Below are positions 43,901 to 51,761 of a stretch of DNA of 64,000 bases, piece by piece (position 1 is the first letter of the stretch; every line of letters begins with the position of its first letter). Under the pieces are notes generated by a model. The model searched no databases. It had not been told where the DNA came from and saw nothing but the letters and a program-made list of their open reading frames with translations. The stretch covers positions 1 to 64,000 of the forward strand of contig JAEEZS010000016.1 in the NCBI GenBank assembly GCA_016291905.1, given 5' to 3'. The DNA comes from Bacteroidaceae bacterium. GTDB lineage: Bacteria; Bacteroidota; Bacteroidia; Bacteroidales; Bacteroidaceae. The position numbers and the translations under genes were made by a program.

Positions 43901-45314
43901 CGAGACCGTCAGCACCGACTACGACGTCACCGACCGCCTCTACTTCGACGAGCTCAGCTTCGAGCGCGTCATGGATATCATCGAGCTGGAAGCCCCGCGG
44001 GGCGTCATCCTTTCCACGGGGGGACAGATTCCCAACAACCTCGCCCTGCGTCTCGATGCCCAGCGTGTACCCATCCTCGGCACCTCTGCACAGGACATCG
44101 ACCATGCTGAGGACCGTGAGAAATTCAGCGCCATGCTCGACAGCATCGGCGTTGACCAGCCGGAGTGGAGCGAGCTCACCTCGCTGCAGGATATCAACGG
44201 CTTTGCCGAGCGTGTGGGCTTCCCCGTGCTCGTCCGTCCCTCGTACGTCCTCTCTGGAGCAGCGATGAATGTCTGCAGCAACCCCGAGGAGCTAGAGCGC
44301 TTCCTACAGTTGGCAGCCGACGTCAGCAAAGACCATCCCGTGGTTGTCAGCAAGTTCATTGAGGGCGCCAAGGAGGTGGAGATGGATGCTGTGGCTCGCG
44401 ACGGAGAAATCATTGCTTACGCCATCAGCGAACACATTGAGTTTGCAGGTGTCCACAGCGGCGATGCCACCATCCAGTTCCCGCCGCAGAAACTCTATGT
44501 GGAAACCGTGCGCCGCATCAAGCGCATCAGCCGCCAGATAGCCAAGGAGCTCCATATCTCGGGTCCCTTCAATATCCAATATCTGGCTCGCGACAACGAC
44601 ATCAAGGTTATTGAGTGTAACCTGCGTGCTTCGCGCAGCTTCCCCTTCGTCAGCAAGGTGCTGAAGATAAACCTCATCGAATTGGCTACCCGTGTGATGC
44701 TCGGACTCCCCGTCGAGCGGCTGGAGAAGAGCCTCTTCGACCTCGACTATGTGGGCATCAAGGCCTCGCAGTTCTCCTTCAACCGCCTGCAGAAGGCCGA
44801 TCCCGTGCTGGGTGTCGATATGGCTTCCACCGGTGAGGTGGGCTGCCTGGGCGACGACAGCGCTGTGGCCATCCTCGCATCGATGCTCTCCGTGGGGCAG
44901 CGCATCCCGAAGAAGAACATCCTACTCTCCACCGGCACGGCACGTCAGAAGACAGCCATGCTGGATGCTGCCAAACTGCTGAAGGAGCACGGCTATAACA
45001 TCTTCGCCACGGGCGGCACGTCGCGTTTCCTAGCGGAGAACGGCGTGGAGAATACCCTCGTCCATTGGCCCAGCGAACCCGACCGGCAGCCGCAGGCACT
45101 TGACATGCTGCATCGCAAAGAGATTGACATGGTGGTGAACATTCCGAAGAACCTCTCCACGGGTGAGCTGACGAACGGCTACAAGATTCGCCGCGCCGCC
45201 ATTGACCTCAACATCCCCCTCATCACCAACGCCCGTTTGGCCGATGCCTTTATCCGTGCCTTCTGCACGCTGACGGTGGACGACATCCCCATCAAAAGCT
45301 GGGACGAGTATTGA
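40995..45314 (+). CDS. carAB: Fused carbamoyl-phosphate synthetase (CarA-CarB) with degenerate glutaminase site
   Basis: Makes carbamoyl phosphate for pyrimidines and arginine. One reading frame of 1439 residues contains a CarA-like part (1-365) and a complete CarB part (about 370-1439: two ATP-grasp halves, then an MGS-like allosteric domain from about 1308). In CarA the nucleophile motif GICLGHQ reads GIGLGCQ (residue 251 Gly instead of Cys), and the triad histidine is C335 in FQFCPE; E337 remains. With Cys and His both lost the subunit should not hydrolyse glutamine, so the enzyme is predicted to use free ammonia, as mammalian CPS1 does. CarB motifs such as GSSMKSVGEVMSIGRSFEE are intact. 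Possible ammonia donor unknown. Confidence 0.88.
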   Translation: MKATLILEDGACFEGIQFGAAKAVQGEVVFNTAMMGYVENLQDPANTGQILVCTYPIIGNYGVPSKEVMLDEDLGLFDSDHIHASALIVSDLSDNYSHWSAVETLESWMVREGVPGIRCIDTRALTQYLREHGTMRGQIVMEGEEIQPIDFTENNDVAAVSHPDTKHFAPKNEANGKHAVVVDFGCTGGLIVALREQGYEVTRVPFDAPFDMMEADTLWLSNGPGNPLLCPETISHIAAMLQGEKPVVGIGLGCQFLALAAGAQLMALPYGHRGHNHAIRRLADNHCYISTQNHGYAVDASTLPEGWSVTFENIHDGSCEGIRCDGKPFYGFQFCPETKSGALDWEAIFAMANGEWPTEPVRSCQGGLRLPKKVLLLGSGALKIGEAGEFDYSGSQALKAMREQGVQTVLINPNIATVQTSEGVADKVYFLPVTPYFVERVIQKEQPDAILLAFGGQTALNCGVQLFKSGVLDKYNVRVLGTPVQTIIDTEDRELFNERLAEINVNTIKSEAVETMDDAKRAARELGYPVIIRSAYALGGLGSGFCDNEEELVRLAEKSFSFSPQILVEKSLKGWKEIEFEVVRDGYNNCITVCSMENFDPLGIHTGESIVIAPAQSLTNKDVTKLHELSIRIVRHLGIVGECNIQFAYDPMSEEYFVIEVNARLSRSSALASKATGYPLAAVAAKIGLGYGLWEIRNAVTRTTSAFFEPSVDYVVGKFPRWDLGKFHGVDREIGSSMKSVGEVMSIGRSFEEVIQKGLRMIGQGMHGFVENRELVIPDLDKALREPTDKRIYVISKALRAGYSVDKIYELTKIDRWFLYKLEGIMQTSRELHACGGLENLSDELLMKAKRQGFSDFQLSRALGLETSLGNHEGLLAVRAERKRRGILPVVKQIDTVAGEVPAQINYLYLTYNGTKHDVEFFHDDRGIIVLGSGAYRIGSSVEFDWCSVQALNTVRKEGFRNIVINYNPETVSTDYDVTDRLYFDELSFERVMDIIELEAPRGVILSTGGQIPNNLALRLDAQRVPILGTSAQDIDHAEDREKFSAMLDSIGVDQPEWSELTSLQDINGFAERVGFPVLVRPSYVLSGAAMNVCSNPEELERFLQLAADVSKDHPVVVSKFIEGAKEVEMDAVARDGEIIAYAISEHIEFAGVHSGDATIQFPPQKLYVETVRRIKRISRQIAKELHISGPFNIQYLARDNDIKVIECNLRASRSFPFVSKVLKINLIELATRVMLGLPVERLEKSLFDLDYVGIKASQFSFNRLQKADPVLGVDMASTGEVGCLGDDSAVAILASMLSVGQRIPKKNILLSTGTARQKTAMLDAAKLLKEHGYNIFATGGTSRFLAENGVENTLVHWPSEPDRQPQALDMLHRKEIDMVVNIPKNLSTGELTNGYKIRRAAIDLNIPLITNARLADAFIRAFCTLTVDDIPIKSWDEY

Positions 45315-45333
45315 TTAACAAACACGTAATATC

Positions 45334-46347
45334 ATGGAAAACTACTGCCTTACGGCACCTCGGTATGAGGAGATGGGCTATCGCCGCTGTGGGGCGAGCG
45401 GACTGCTGCTGCCTGAAGTATCGCTAGGATTCTGGCACAACTTCGGGTCGGATGACGACTACGACGTCTGCAAAGCCATTGTCCACTACGCCTTTGACCA
45501 TGGCGTCACCTATTTCGACCTCGCCAACAACTACGGCCCTCCCTATGGCAGTGCCGAGGAGACCTTCGGCCGTATCTACACCGAGAGCCTGCGTTCCCAT
45601 CGCGACGAGTTGATTATCGCCTCGAAGGCGGGGCATGACATGTGGCCTGGGCCCTATGGCGAATGGAGCTCCCGTAAGAACCTGATGGCAAGCCTCGATC
45701 AGAGCCTGCGTCGGATGAAGCTCGACTATGTGGACATCTTCTACTCGCACCGTCCCGACTTCCAGACTCCGCTTGAGGAGACGATGGAGGCGCTCGTCGA
45801 TATCGTCCGTCAGGGCAAGGCGCTTTATGTGGGCATCTCGAAATACCCTGCCGAGATGACCGCGCGGGCCTACGACTACCTCACTTTGCGCCATGTGCGT
45901 TGCCTTGTCTATCAAGGACGGTACAACATGATAAACCGCGAGCCCGAGACGGACATCCTGCCGCAGTGTAAGGAGCGCGGCGTGGGGTATGTGGCGTTTA
46001 GCCCGTTGGCACAAGGCCTGCTCACCGACCGCTATCTGAACGGCGTTCCCGAGGGCTCTCGCATGACGAAGAGCCGTTTTCTGCGTCCCGAGGCACTGAC
46101 GGACGAGCTGTTGTTGAAGCTGCGCCGGCTGAACGAGATGGCTGCCCGTCGCGGGCAGACGTTGGCCGAAATGGCGTTGGCGTGGTGCCTGCGTCGTCCC
46201 GAGGTGACGTCCGTCATCGTCGGTGCCAGCTCGGTGGCACAGCTGGCGAAGAATCTCGAAGCCCGGAAGAACACCACCTTCACCCCCAACGAGGAAGCCA
46301 CAATTCTTGCCTTATTGCGATTCGACGATTTACTACCTCCTCCCTAA
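45334..46347 (+). CDS. Aldo/keto reductase (YghZ-like)
   Basis: NADPH-dependent reductase of 337 residues with the (beta/alpha)8 fold. The tetrad is visible: D in VTYFDLANNYGPPYG with the catalytic Tyr, Lys in IIASKAGHDM, His in YSHRPDFQTP. GPYGEWSSRKNLMASLDQSL and SPLAQGLLTDRYL match the YghZ/Kv-beta branch, whose E. coli member reduces glyceraldehyde 3-phosphate and methylglyoxal. Starts 19 bp after carAB and is followed 4 bp later by the nucleoside kinase. Physiological substrate unknown. Confidence 0.88.
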   Translation: MENYCLTAPRYEEMGYRRCGASGLLLPEVSLGFWHNFGSDDDYDVCKAIVHYAFDHGVTYFDLANNYGPPYGSAEETFGRIYTESLRSHRDELIIASKAGHDMWPGPYGEWSSRKNLMASLDQSLRRMKLDYVDIFYSHRPDFQTPLEETMEALVDIVRQGKALYVGISKYPAEMTARAYDYLTLRHVRCLVYQGRYNMINREPETDILPQCKERGVGYVAFSPLAQGLLTDRYLNGVPEGSRMTKSRFLRPEALTDELLLKLRRLNEMAARRGQTLAEMALAWCLRRPEVTSVIVGASSVAQLAKNLEARKNTTFTPNEEATILALLRFDDLLPPP

Positions 46348-46351
46348 TACC

Positions 46352-48031
46352 ATGTTGCAGATATATTGTAAGAACACCGGCACTTCGAAAAGCTTCCCTG
46401 AAGGTAGCTCACTGCTGGAGATCCTCTCGGAGTTTGAGTTTGAGCACCCTTACCCCATTGTTTCCGCCAAGGTGAACAACGTGTCGCAGGGGCTGAAGTT
46501 CCGCGTCTATAACAACAAGGAGGTAGAGTTTCTCGACGTCATCAGCACCAGCGGGCGCCGCGTCTATACCCGCAGCCTCTGCTTTGTGCTCTACAAGGCA
46601 GCTGCCGACCTCTTCCCTGGCTGCAAGCTTTACATCGAGCACCCCATATCAAATGGGTACTATTGTGTGCTGAAGGAGGCATCACCCCAAAGTTCAGGAG
46701 GGGCAGGGGAGAGACTTGCTGCCTTGCGCAGGCGGATGCAGGAAATTATCGACAAGGACATCCCCTTCCGCCGCGAGGAGGTGCAGACCGACGAGGCTGT
46801 GCGGCTTTTCCGCGAACGGGGTTTCGACGACAAGGTGCGCCTCATCGAGACCTGCGGCCAGGTGTATGTCGATTACTACACGCTGGGCAACACCGTCGAC
46901 TACTACTATGGCCGCCTACTGCCCTCTGCGGGCTACATCACCGTCTGGGGGCTTGAGCAGTATCAGGACGGCCTGCTGTTGCGCATCCCCGACCGTAACG
47001 ACCCCACGCGCCTGGCGCCCCTCGTGCCCTATCCCAAGACGTTCGAGGTGTTTGCCGAGAATCTCCGCTGGAACAATATCATGGGCCTCTCGAACGTGGG
47101 CGACGTCAACTGCGCCTGCCTTAACGGCCACGCCAGCGAGCTCATTCAGGTCTCCGAAGCCCTGCAGGAGAAGAAGATTGTGCAGATTGCCGAGGAGATA
47201 GACCGTCGCTTCCGCCGTCCCGACAACCCCCTGCGCATCGTCCTCATCTCCGGCCCCAGCAGTAGCGGCAAGACCACCTTCTGCAAGCGCATCAGCGTGC
47301 AGCTCAAGGCATGCGGCCTGCGCCCCGTCAGCCTCTCCACGGACGACTACTTCGTCGACCGCGTCGATACCCCCCTACTGCCCGACGGTAGCTACGACTT
47401 CGACAACTTCGATACTGTTGACCACGCCGCCCTCCAGCACGACCTGCTGCGCATGCTCGCCGGCGAGGAGGTCGAGGTGCCCCAGTTCAACTTTGTCACC
47501 GGCCGTCGTGAGTACCTGGGCAAGCGCCTGCGCCTCGATGCAGGCACTGTGCTGCTTGTCGAGGGCATCCACGCCCTTAACCCCCGCCTCACCGACCTCA
47601 TACCCGACAGCGATAAGTTCCGCATCTACATCAGTACCCTCACCAGCATCTCGCTCGACGACCACAACTGGATTCCCACGCGTGACAACCGCCTGCTTCG
47701 TCGCATTGTGCGCGACTACAATGCCGGCGCCTTCACCGCACGCGAGACCATCCGCCAGTGGCCCAAGGTGTGCGAGGCCGAGGAACGTTGGATTTTCCCC
47801 TATCAGGAGCAGGCCGACGTGATGTTCAACAGCGCGCTGCTCATCGAGTTCGCCGTGCTGCGCCTGCATGCCGAGCCCATTCTGGCCAGCGTGCCGAAGA
47901 ACTGCCCCGAGTACAGCGAGGCCCACCGTCTGTTGCGCTTCATCCACTACTTCACGCCCGTGCCCGACAAGGAGATACCTCCCACGTCGCTCCTCCGCGA
48001 GTTTGTTGGCGGCAGCAGCTTCAAGTACTGA
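46352..48031 (+). CDS. TGS/ThrRS-like nucleoside (uridine) kinase
   Basis: A 559-residue fusion. N-terminal TGS domain (about 1-60), then a region like the second additional domain of threonyl-tRNA synthetase (SLCFVLYKAAADLFPGCKLY...HPISNGYYC) whose zinc-type histidines are missing, and a C-terminal uridine kinase/phosphoribulokinase domain with P-loop GPSSSGKTT (about 301-309), STDDYFVDR and VEGIHALNP. Proteins with this order occur in Bacteroidetes and Firmicutes and are annotated as nucleoside kinases. Residues 110-122 (ASPQSSGGAGERL) look like an in-frame repeat insertion. Probably pyrimidine salvage, consistent with its position behind carAB. Confidence 0.85.
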   Translation: MLQIYCKNTGTSKSFPEGSSLLEILSEFEFEHPYPIVSAKVNNVSQGLKFRVYNNKEVEFLDVISTSGRRVYTRSLCFVLYKAAADLFPGCKLYIEHPISNGYYCVLKEASPQSSGGAGERLAALRRRMQEIIDKDIPFRREEVQTDEAVRLFRERGFDDKVRLIETCGQVYVDYYTLGNTVDYYYGRLLPSAGYITVWGLEQYQDGLLLRIPDRNDPTRLAPLVPYPKTFEVFAENLRWNNIMGLSNVGDVNCACLNGHASELIQVSEALQEKKIVQIAEEIDRRFRRPDNPLRIVLISGPSSSGKTTFCKRISVQLKACGLRPVSLSTDDYFVDRVDTPLLPDGSYDFDNFDTVDHAALQHDLLRMLAGEEVEVPQFNFVTGRREYLGKRLRLDAGTVLLVEGIHALNPRLTDLIPDSDKFRIYISTLTSISLDDHNWIPTRDNRLLRRIVRDYNAGAFTARETIRQWPKVCEAEERWIFPYQEQADVMFNSALLIEFAVLRLHAEPILASVPKNCPEYSEAHRLLRFIHYFTPVPDKEIPPTSLLREFVGGSSFKY

Positions 48032-48105
48032 AGCCATCGCCCGTCTGCCGCAGATGCCCACAGGTTACAAGGTCAAATTTTTCCCGGGAGTGCACCGCCC
48101 GCTAC

Positions 48106-48210
48106 GCCTGTCTTTCTATCACGTACGCCCGTCCTTCTCTCGCGTACGAAGGCCCTTCTGTTGCGTGCGAAGGCCCTTTTGTTGCGTGCGAAGGCTCTTC
48201 TGTCGGCTTC
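48106..48210. repeat. Tandem array of five 21-bp units
   Basis: Units start at 48106, 48127, 48148, 48169 and 48190; the third and fourth are GAAGGCCCTTCTGTTGCGTGC-like. About 35 bp before the array is GGTTACAAGG. The array and this flank align with the minus strand of 5044-5206, so the two loci share an ancestor. It lies between the nucleoside kinase stop and the paaK promoter; nothing else is seen in that 294-bp gap. Confidence 0.85.
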
Positions 48211-48275
48211 CCCCTGACGGCCGGTCGGCTACTAAAACAACAATCGAATTTTTACTACGAAATGTTACGGTTTGT

Positions 48276-48306
48276 TTTGTTATTTGCGGAAAATGTTATA
48301 ATTTTG
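48276..48306 (+). promoter_or_regulatory. Promoter of paaK
   Basis: TTTG at 48276-48279, 19-bp spacer, TAATTTTG at 48299-48306. Both boxes match the Bacteroidetes consensus; the leader is about 15 bases. Confidence 0.65.
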
Positions 48307-48325
48307 CGCCCAAATTTTGAAAAAT

Positions 48326-49636
48326 ATGAAATATTGGAACGAAAAGATGGAGTGCATGGGCGCTGAAGATATGCGCGCCCTGCAGGGTGAACGACTGCGT
48401 AACATCGTGCGCTATACGTATGAGCGTGTGGAATTTTACCGCCGGCGTATGGACGAGGCAGGGGTGTCGCCCGACGATATACAGACGATTGACGACATCG
48501 TGAAACTGCCCTTCATGCAGAAGAAAGACTTGCGCGACTACTACCCCACGGGCATGTTTGCCGCGCCGATGGACGAGATAGTCCGCTTCCATGCCTCGAG
48601 CGGCACCACCGGTAAGCCCATCGTGGCTGCCTACACCGCCAGCGACCTCGATGACTGGGCCGAAGGCGTGGCCCGCTGCCTCACCGCCTACGGCGTGACG
48701 AAGGACGACGTGGCGCAGATATCGTACGGCTATGGCCTGTTTACGGGCGGTCTGGGTGCCCACGACGGCGCCACGAAGGTGGGGTGCAGCGTGCTGCCCA
48801 CCTCGTCAGGCAATACGGCGAAGCAGATTATGCTCATGCGCGACCTGGGCTCGACGGTGCTCTGCTGCACGCCTTCGTATGCGCTCTATCTGGCCGAATC
48901 CATTGAACAGGACAAGGACACCGACGTTGCACGCGACATCAAGCTCCGCATCGGCGTCTTCGGTGCCGAGCCGTGGACCGAGGGCATGCGCAAGGCACTG
49001 GAGGAGAACCTCCACATCAAGGCCTATGACATCTACGGCCTCACCGAAGTGAGCGGCCCGGGCGTGGGCGGCGAGTGCGAGTGCCAGGACGGCACACACA
49101 TCTGGGAGGACTTGTTCTATCCCGAAATCATCGACCCTGTGACGCTGCAACCTGTGGAGGACGGCAAGGAGGGTGAATTGGTGTTTACCACGCTCTCGAA
49201 GGAGGGCATGCCTGTCATCCGCTACCGCACACGCGACCTCACGCACCTTACCCGCGGACGTTGCAAGTGCGGACGCACGGCCGTGCGCATGGCGAAGATT
49301 TTGGGCCGCTCGGACGACATGCTCATCATCCGCGGCGTCAATGTCTTCCCTTCGCAGGTGGAGTCAGTCATCATGCAGATGCCCGAGTTCACGGGGCAGT
49401 ACTTCATCACGCTGGACCGCGTGAACAACATCGACACGTTCGACATCGATGTGGAACTGAAGCTGGAGTATCACTCCGACAGCATTAAGAACATCAACGC
49501 CATCAAGGCGAAGCTGAACGCCAAGCTCGTGAGCGTGCTGGGCATCAAGCCCGACGTGCACATCGTGGAGCCCGGAAGCATCGAGCGCTCCATGGGCAAG
49601 GCAAAGCATGTGTTGGATAAACGAAACTTCAAATAA
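48326..49636 (+). CDS. paaK: Phenylacetate-CoA ligase family protein
   Basis: Adenylate-forming acyl-CoA ligase of 436 residues. The P-loop-like motif ASSGTTGKPIVAAYT, YGYGLFTGGLGAHDG, YDIYGLTEVSGPGV and the C-terminal GRSDDMLIIRGVNVFPSQVE are all present. In Bacteroidales this gene is paired with an ACT-domain gene and is thought to handle arylacetates (phenylacetate, indoleacetate) derived from amino-acid 2-oxo acids. Here the ACT gene follows 12 bp later; no indolepyruvate oxidoreductase genes are in the window. Start ATG 48326 chosen from promoter distance. Confidence 0.9.
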   Translation: MKYWNEKMECMGAEDMRALQGERLRNIVRYTYERVEFYRRRMDEAGVSPDDIQTIDDIVKLPFMQKKDLRDYYPTGMFAAPMDEIVRFHASSGTTGKPIVAAYTASDLDDWAEGVARCLTAYGVTKDDVAQISYGYGLFTGGLGAHDGATKVGCSVLPTSSGNTAKQIMLMRDLGSTVLCCTPSYALYLAESIEQDKDTDVARDIKLRIGVFGAEPWTEGMRKALEENLHIKAYDIYGLTEVSGPGVGGECECQDGTHIWEDLFYPEIIDPVTLQPVEDGKEGELVFTTLSKEGMPVIRYRTRDLTHLTRGRCKCGRTAVRMAKILGRSDDMLIIRGVNVFPSQVESVIMQMPEFTGQYFITLDRVNNIDTFDIDVELKLEYHSDSIKNINAIKAKLNAKLVSVLGIKPDVHIVEPGSIERSMGKAKHVLDKRNFK

Positions 49637-49648
49637 CCCGCGAATATC

Positions 49649-50032
49649 ATGAAAATCAAACAACTTTCCATTTTCCTGCAAAACAAGTTAGGCCGTTTCG
49701 CCGAGATGGCAAGCCTGCTGGGCGAGGCGGAAATCAACATGCAGGCATTCACTGTGGCCGAGAATGCCGAGTTCGGCATCGTGCGCCTCATCGTCAGCGA
49801 TGTGGACAAGGCGGCGAAGCTGCTGATTGAGCATTCGTTTGCCGTCAGCGTCAACGAAGTGTTCCTCCTTGAGATGCCTGACGAGCCCGGTGCACTGGCT
49901 GTGTATGTAAACAAGCTGTCCGATGCCGGCGTGTTCATTGAGTACATGTACGCCTTCTCTGGCGCCAACGGCAAGGCGGTGGTGGCGCTAAAGCCCAGCG
50001 ACGCCGCCCTCTGCGAAAAAATCTTGGGTTAG
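49649..50032 (+). CDS. Tandem ACT-domain regulatory protein
   Basis: A 127-residue protein with two ACT domains (about 3-70 and 71-127): KIKQLSIFLQNKLGRFAEMA and LLEMPDEPGALAVYVNKLSD each contain the small-ligand turn N/D-x-x-G. ACT domains bind amino acids. Its pairing with paaK suggests sensing of an aromatic amino acid, but this is inference. The stop overlaps the convergent rfbC by 4 bp. Confidence 0.85.
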   Translation: MKIKQLSIFLQNKLGRFAEMASLLGEAEINMQAFTVAENAEFGIVRLIVSDVDKAAKLLIEHSFAVSVNEVFLLEMPDEPGALAVYVNKLSDAGVFIEYMYAFSGANGKAVVALKPSDAALCEKILG

Positions 50033-50574
50033 AACGTCTCCGCCTCGCGGAAGGGGACACCCTTCAGGTCCTTGGGGGAGAGAATGAGCTCCATTGAGGC
50101 TATGGGCCACTGGATGGCCAAGTCGGCATCCGACCATTGGATGCAGGCCTCGCTCTCGGGGGCATAGACGTTATCCACTTTGTAAGTGAAAACGGCCTCG
50201 TCGCTCAGCACGAGGAAGCCGTGGGCAAAGCCGCGCGGTATGTAAAGCTGTGTCTTATTCTCGTCGCTCAGCTCAATGCCGAAGTGCCGGCCAAAAGTGG
50301 GCGACTGGCGCCGCAGGTCGACAGCCACGTCGAACACCCTGCCGCTGATAACGCGCACCAGCTTCGCCTGACTCATAGTGCCCCGCTGGTAATGCAGCCC
50401 GCGCAGCACCCCTCGGCACGACTTCGACTCGTTGTCCTGAATGAAGTTGACGTGGCCGATGTGCGCTTCAAAATCGGCTTGCTTGAATGTTTCCACGAAA
50501 TAGCCTCGGCTGTCGCTAAACACACGGGGCTGGAGGACGAAGACGCCTTGGATGGCTGTTTCCTTGTATTCCAT
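50029..50574 (-). CDS. rfbC: dTDP-4-dehydrorhamnose 3,5-epimerase
   Basis: Cupin-fold epimerase of dTDP-L-rhamnose synthesis, 181 residues (standard). RGVLRGLHYQ carries the catalytic His, GRVFDVAVDLRRQSPTFG and IPRGFAHGFLVLSD are the family signatures, and YKVDNVYAPESEACIQW is the C-terminal part. It stands alone; rfbA, rfbB and rfbD are not in the window. Start at 50574 because the extension upstream contains the -7 box. Confidence 0.93.
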   Translation of the reverse strand: MEYKETAIQGVFVLQPRVFSDSRGYFVETFKQADFEAHIGHVNFIQDNESKSCRGVLRGLHYQRGTMSQAKLVRVISGRVFDVAVDLRRQSPTFGRHFGIELSDENKTQLYIPRGFAHGFLVLSDEAVFTYKVDNVYAPESEACIQWSDADLAIQWPIASMELILSPKDLKGVPFREAETF

Positions 50575-50601
50575 ACTATGCTTTGCCACTATTACTGCGT
50601 G

Positions 50602-50609
50602 CAAATGTA
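50602..50609 (-). promoter_or_regulatory. -7 box of rfbC
   Basis: TACATTTG on the minus strand, perfect match, 28 bp before the ATG at 50574. Confidence 0.5.
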
Positions 50610-50704
50610 CGCAAAAATGGTGAGGAAAACCAACATCAGAAAAAGTTTTCCACATTTTGCTGAAAAAAAGCAGCAAAAAATGTTTATGCTAAGGAAAAAA
50701 AGGG

Positions 50705-50712
50705 TATCTTTG
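50705..50712 (+). promoter_or_regulatory. -7 box of the HU-SPOR gene
   Basis: TATCTTTG, perfect match. The GTG start at 50718 is only 5 bp further, so the mRNA would have almost no leader. Confidence 0.55.
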
Positions 50713-50717
50713 CAGCA

Positions 50718-51743
50718 GTGGAAGCATTAGGAAGACATATTGAAGCCCTGCTGCAGGAGAACGACTGCGTCGTGTTGCCTTCGTTTGGTGCATTTATTGC
50801 CCACACGGATGCCGCTTCGTATGTGAACGACGAGCACGCGTTTTTTCCTCCCACCCGTTCGCTGGGCTTTCGTCGTGAGCTCACGGCCGACGACGGACTG
50901 CTGACGTCGTACCTCATGCAGAAGGGGAGCATCGGCTTCTCCGAGGCACGGAACGTCGTCGACCGCTACGTCGACCGCCTTCGCGATACGCTGGGCATTG
51001 ACGGTGCGGCAAAGCTCCCCGGACTGGGATGCCTGCGGCAGGATATCAGGGGGAATATCACGTTTGAGCCTGCTCCGGTGGACGTGGTAGCTCCCGCGCT
51101 TTTTGGCTTGGAAACGCTGGCGATACGCGACCTCACCGCCTTGGAAGCCGCCGAGCAGTGCGATTCGGCAGAAACCGTCCGCCCGATAAAGATTATTACC
51201 ACCACACCGCATACCATCGACATCCATGTAGGACGACGGACGCTGCGTCACATTGCATCGGTGGCGGCAGTACTCTTGCTGCTGATTGTCTTTGCCTTGC
51301 CTGTCAGTGACGAGAAGTACACCGATGTGGCCTCGCTCGGCCTTACCCCGGTTATTGAAACCCCTGCAGAGAAACAGGCACCTGAAACCCCCGTTGTCGA
51401 GGCTCCCGTTGTCGAGGCTTCCGTTACCGAAGCACCCGTTGCCGAGACTCCTATTGTCGAAGCTCCCGTTGCTACCACCGAATCCCCAGCACCTACCCCT
51501 CGTCCAACGCGTATCTATCATGTCATCATTGGCAGCCTGCCGTCGGCGAAGAATGCCGAAGCCGTGGTGCAGAAGTACATCGATAGGGGATTTGCGCAGA
51601 CGACCACTGTGGTGGGCGACGACAGGGTGCGCATCTCCATTGCTTCCTTTACGGACAAGGCCGAAGGTGAAGCGTACGTCAGCACCCTCCGCCAGCAGGA
51701 AGACTACAAGCATGCATGGCTGCTCTCCGTCAGAGCCAAATAA
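50718..51743 (+). CDS. HU-CCDC81-like and SPOR domain membrane protein
   Basis: A 341-residue single-pass membrane protein. Residues 1-60 (ALGRHIEALLQENDCVVLPS) and 60-130 resemble the two HU-like domains of Bacteroidetes SPOR proteins. A transmembrane helix (about 176-195, HIASVAAVLLLLIVFALPV) leads to a Pro/Val/Glu-rich periplasmic linker with 6-7-residue repeats (APVVEAPVVEA), and a C-terminal SPOR domain (about 264-341) that binds denuded septal peptidoglycan. Start is GTG at 50718; no ATG fits the conserved N-terminus. Probably connects division septum and DNA or cytoplasmic partner. Confidence 0.8.
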   Translation: MEALGRHIEALLQENDCVVLPSFGAFIAHTDAASYVNDEHAFFPPTRSLGFRRELTADDGLLTSYLMQKGSIGFSEARNVVDRYVDRLRDTLGIDGAAKLPGLGCLRQDIRGNITFEPAPVDVVAPALFGLETLAIRDLTALEAAEQCDSAETVRPIKIITTTPHTIDIHVGRRTLRHIASVAAVLLLLIVFALPVSDEKYTDVASLGLTPVIETPAEKQAPETPVVEAPVVEASVTEAPVAETPIVEAPVATTESPAPTPRPTRIYHVIIGSLPSAKNAEAVVQKYIDRGFAQTTTVVGDDRVRISIASFTDKAEGEAYVSTLRQQEDYKHAWLLSVRAK

Positions 51744-51761
51744 TACTTTTTTGCTGAAACG

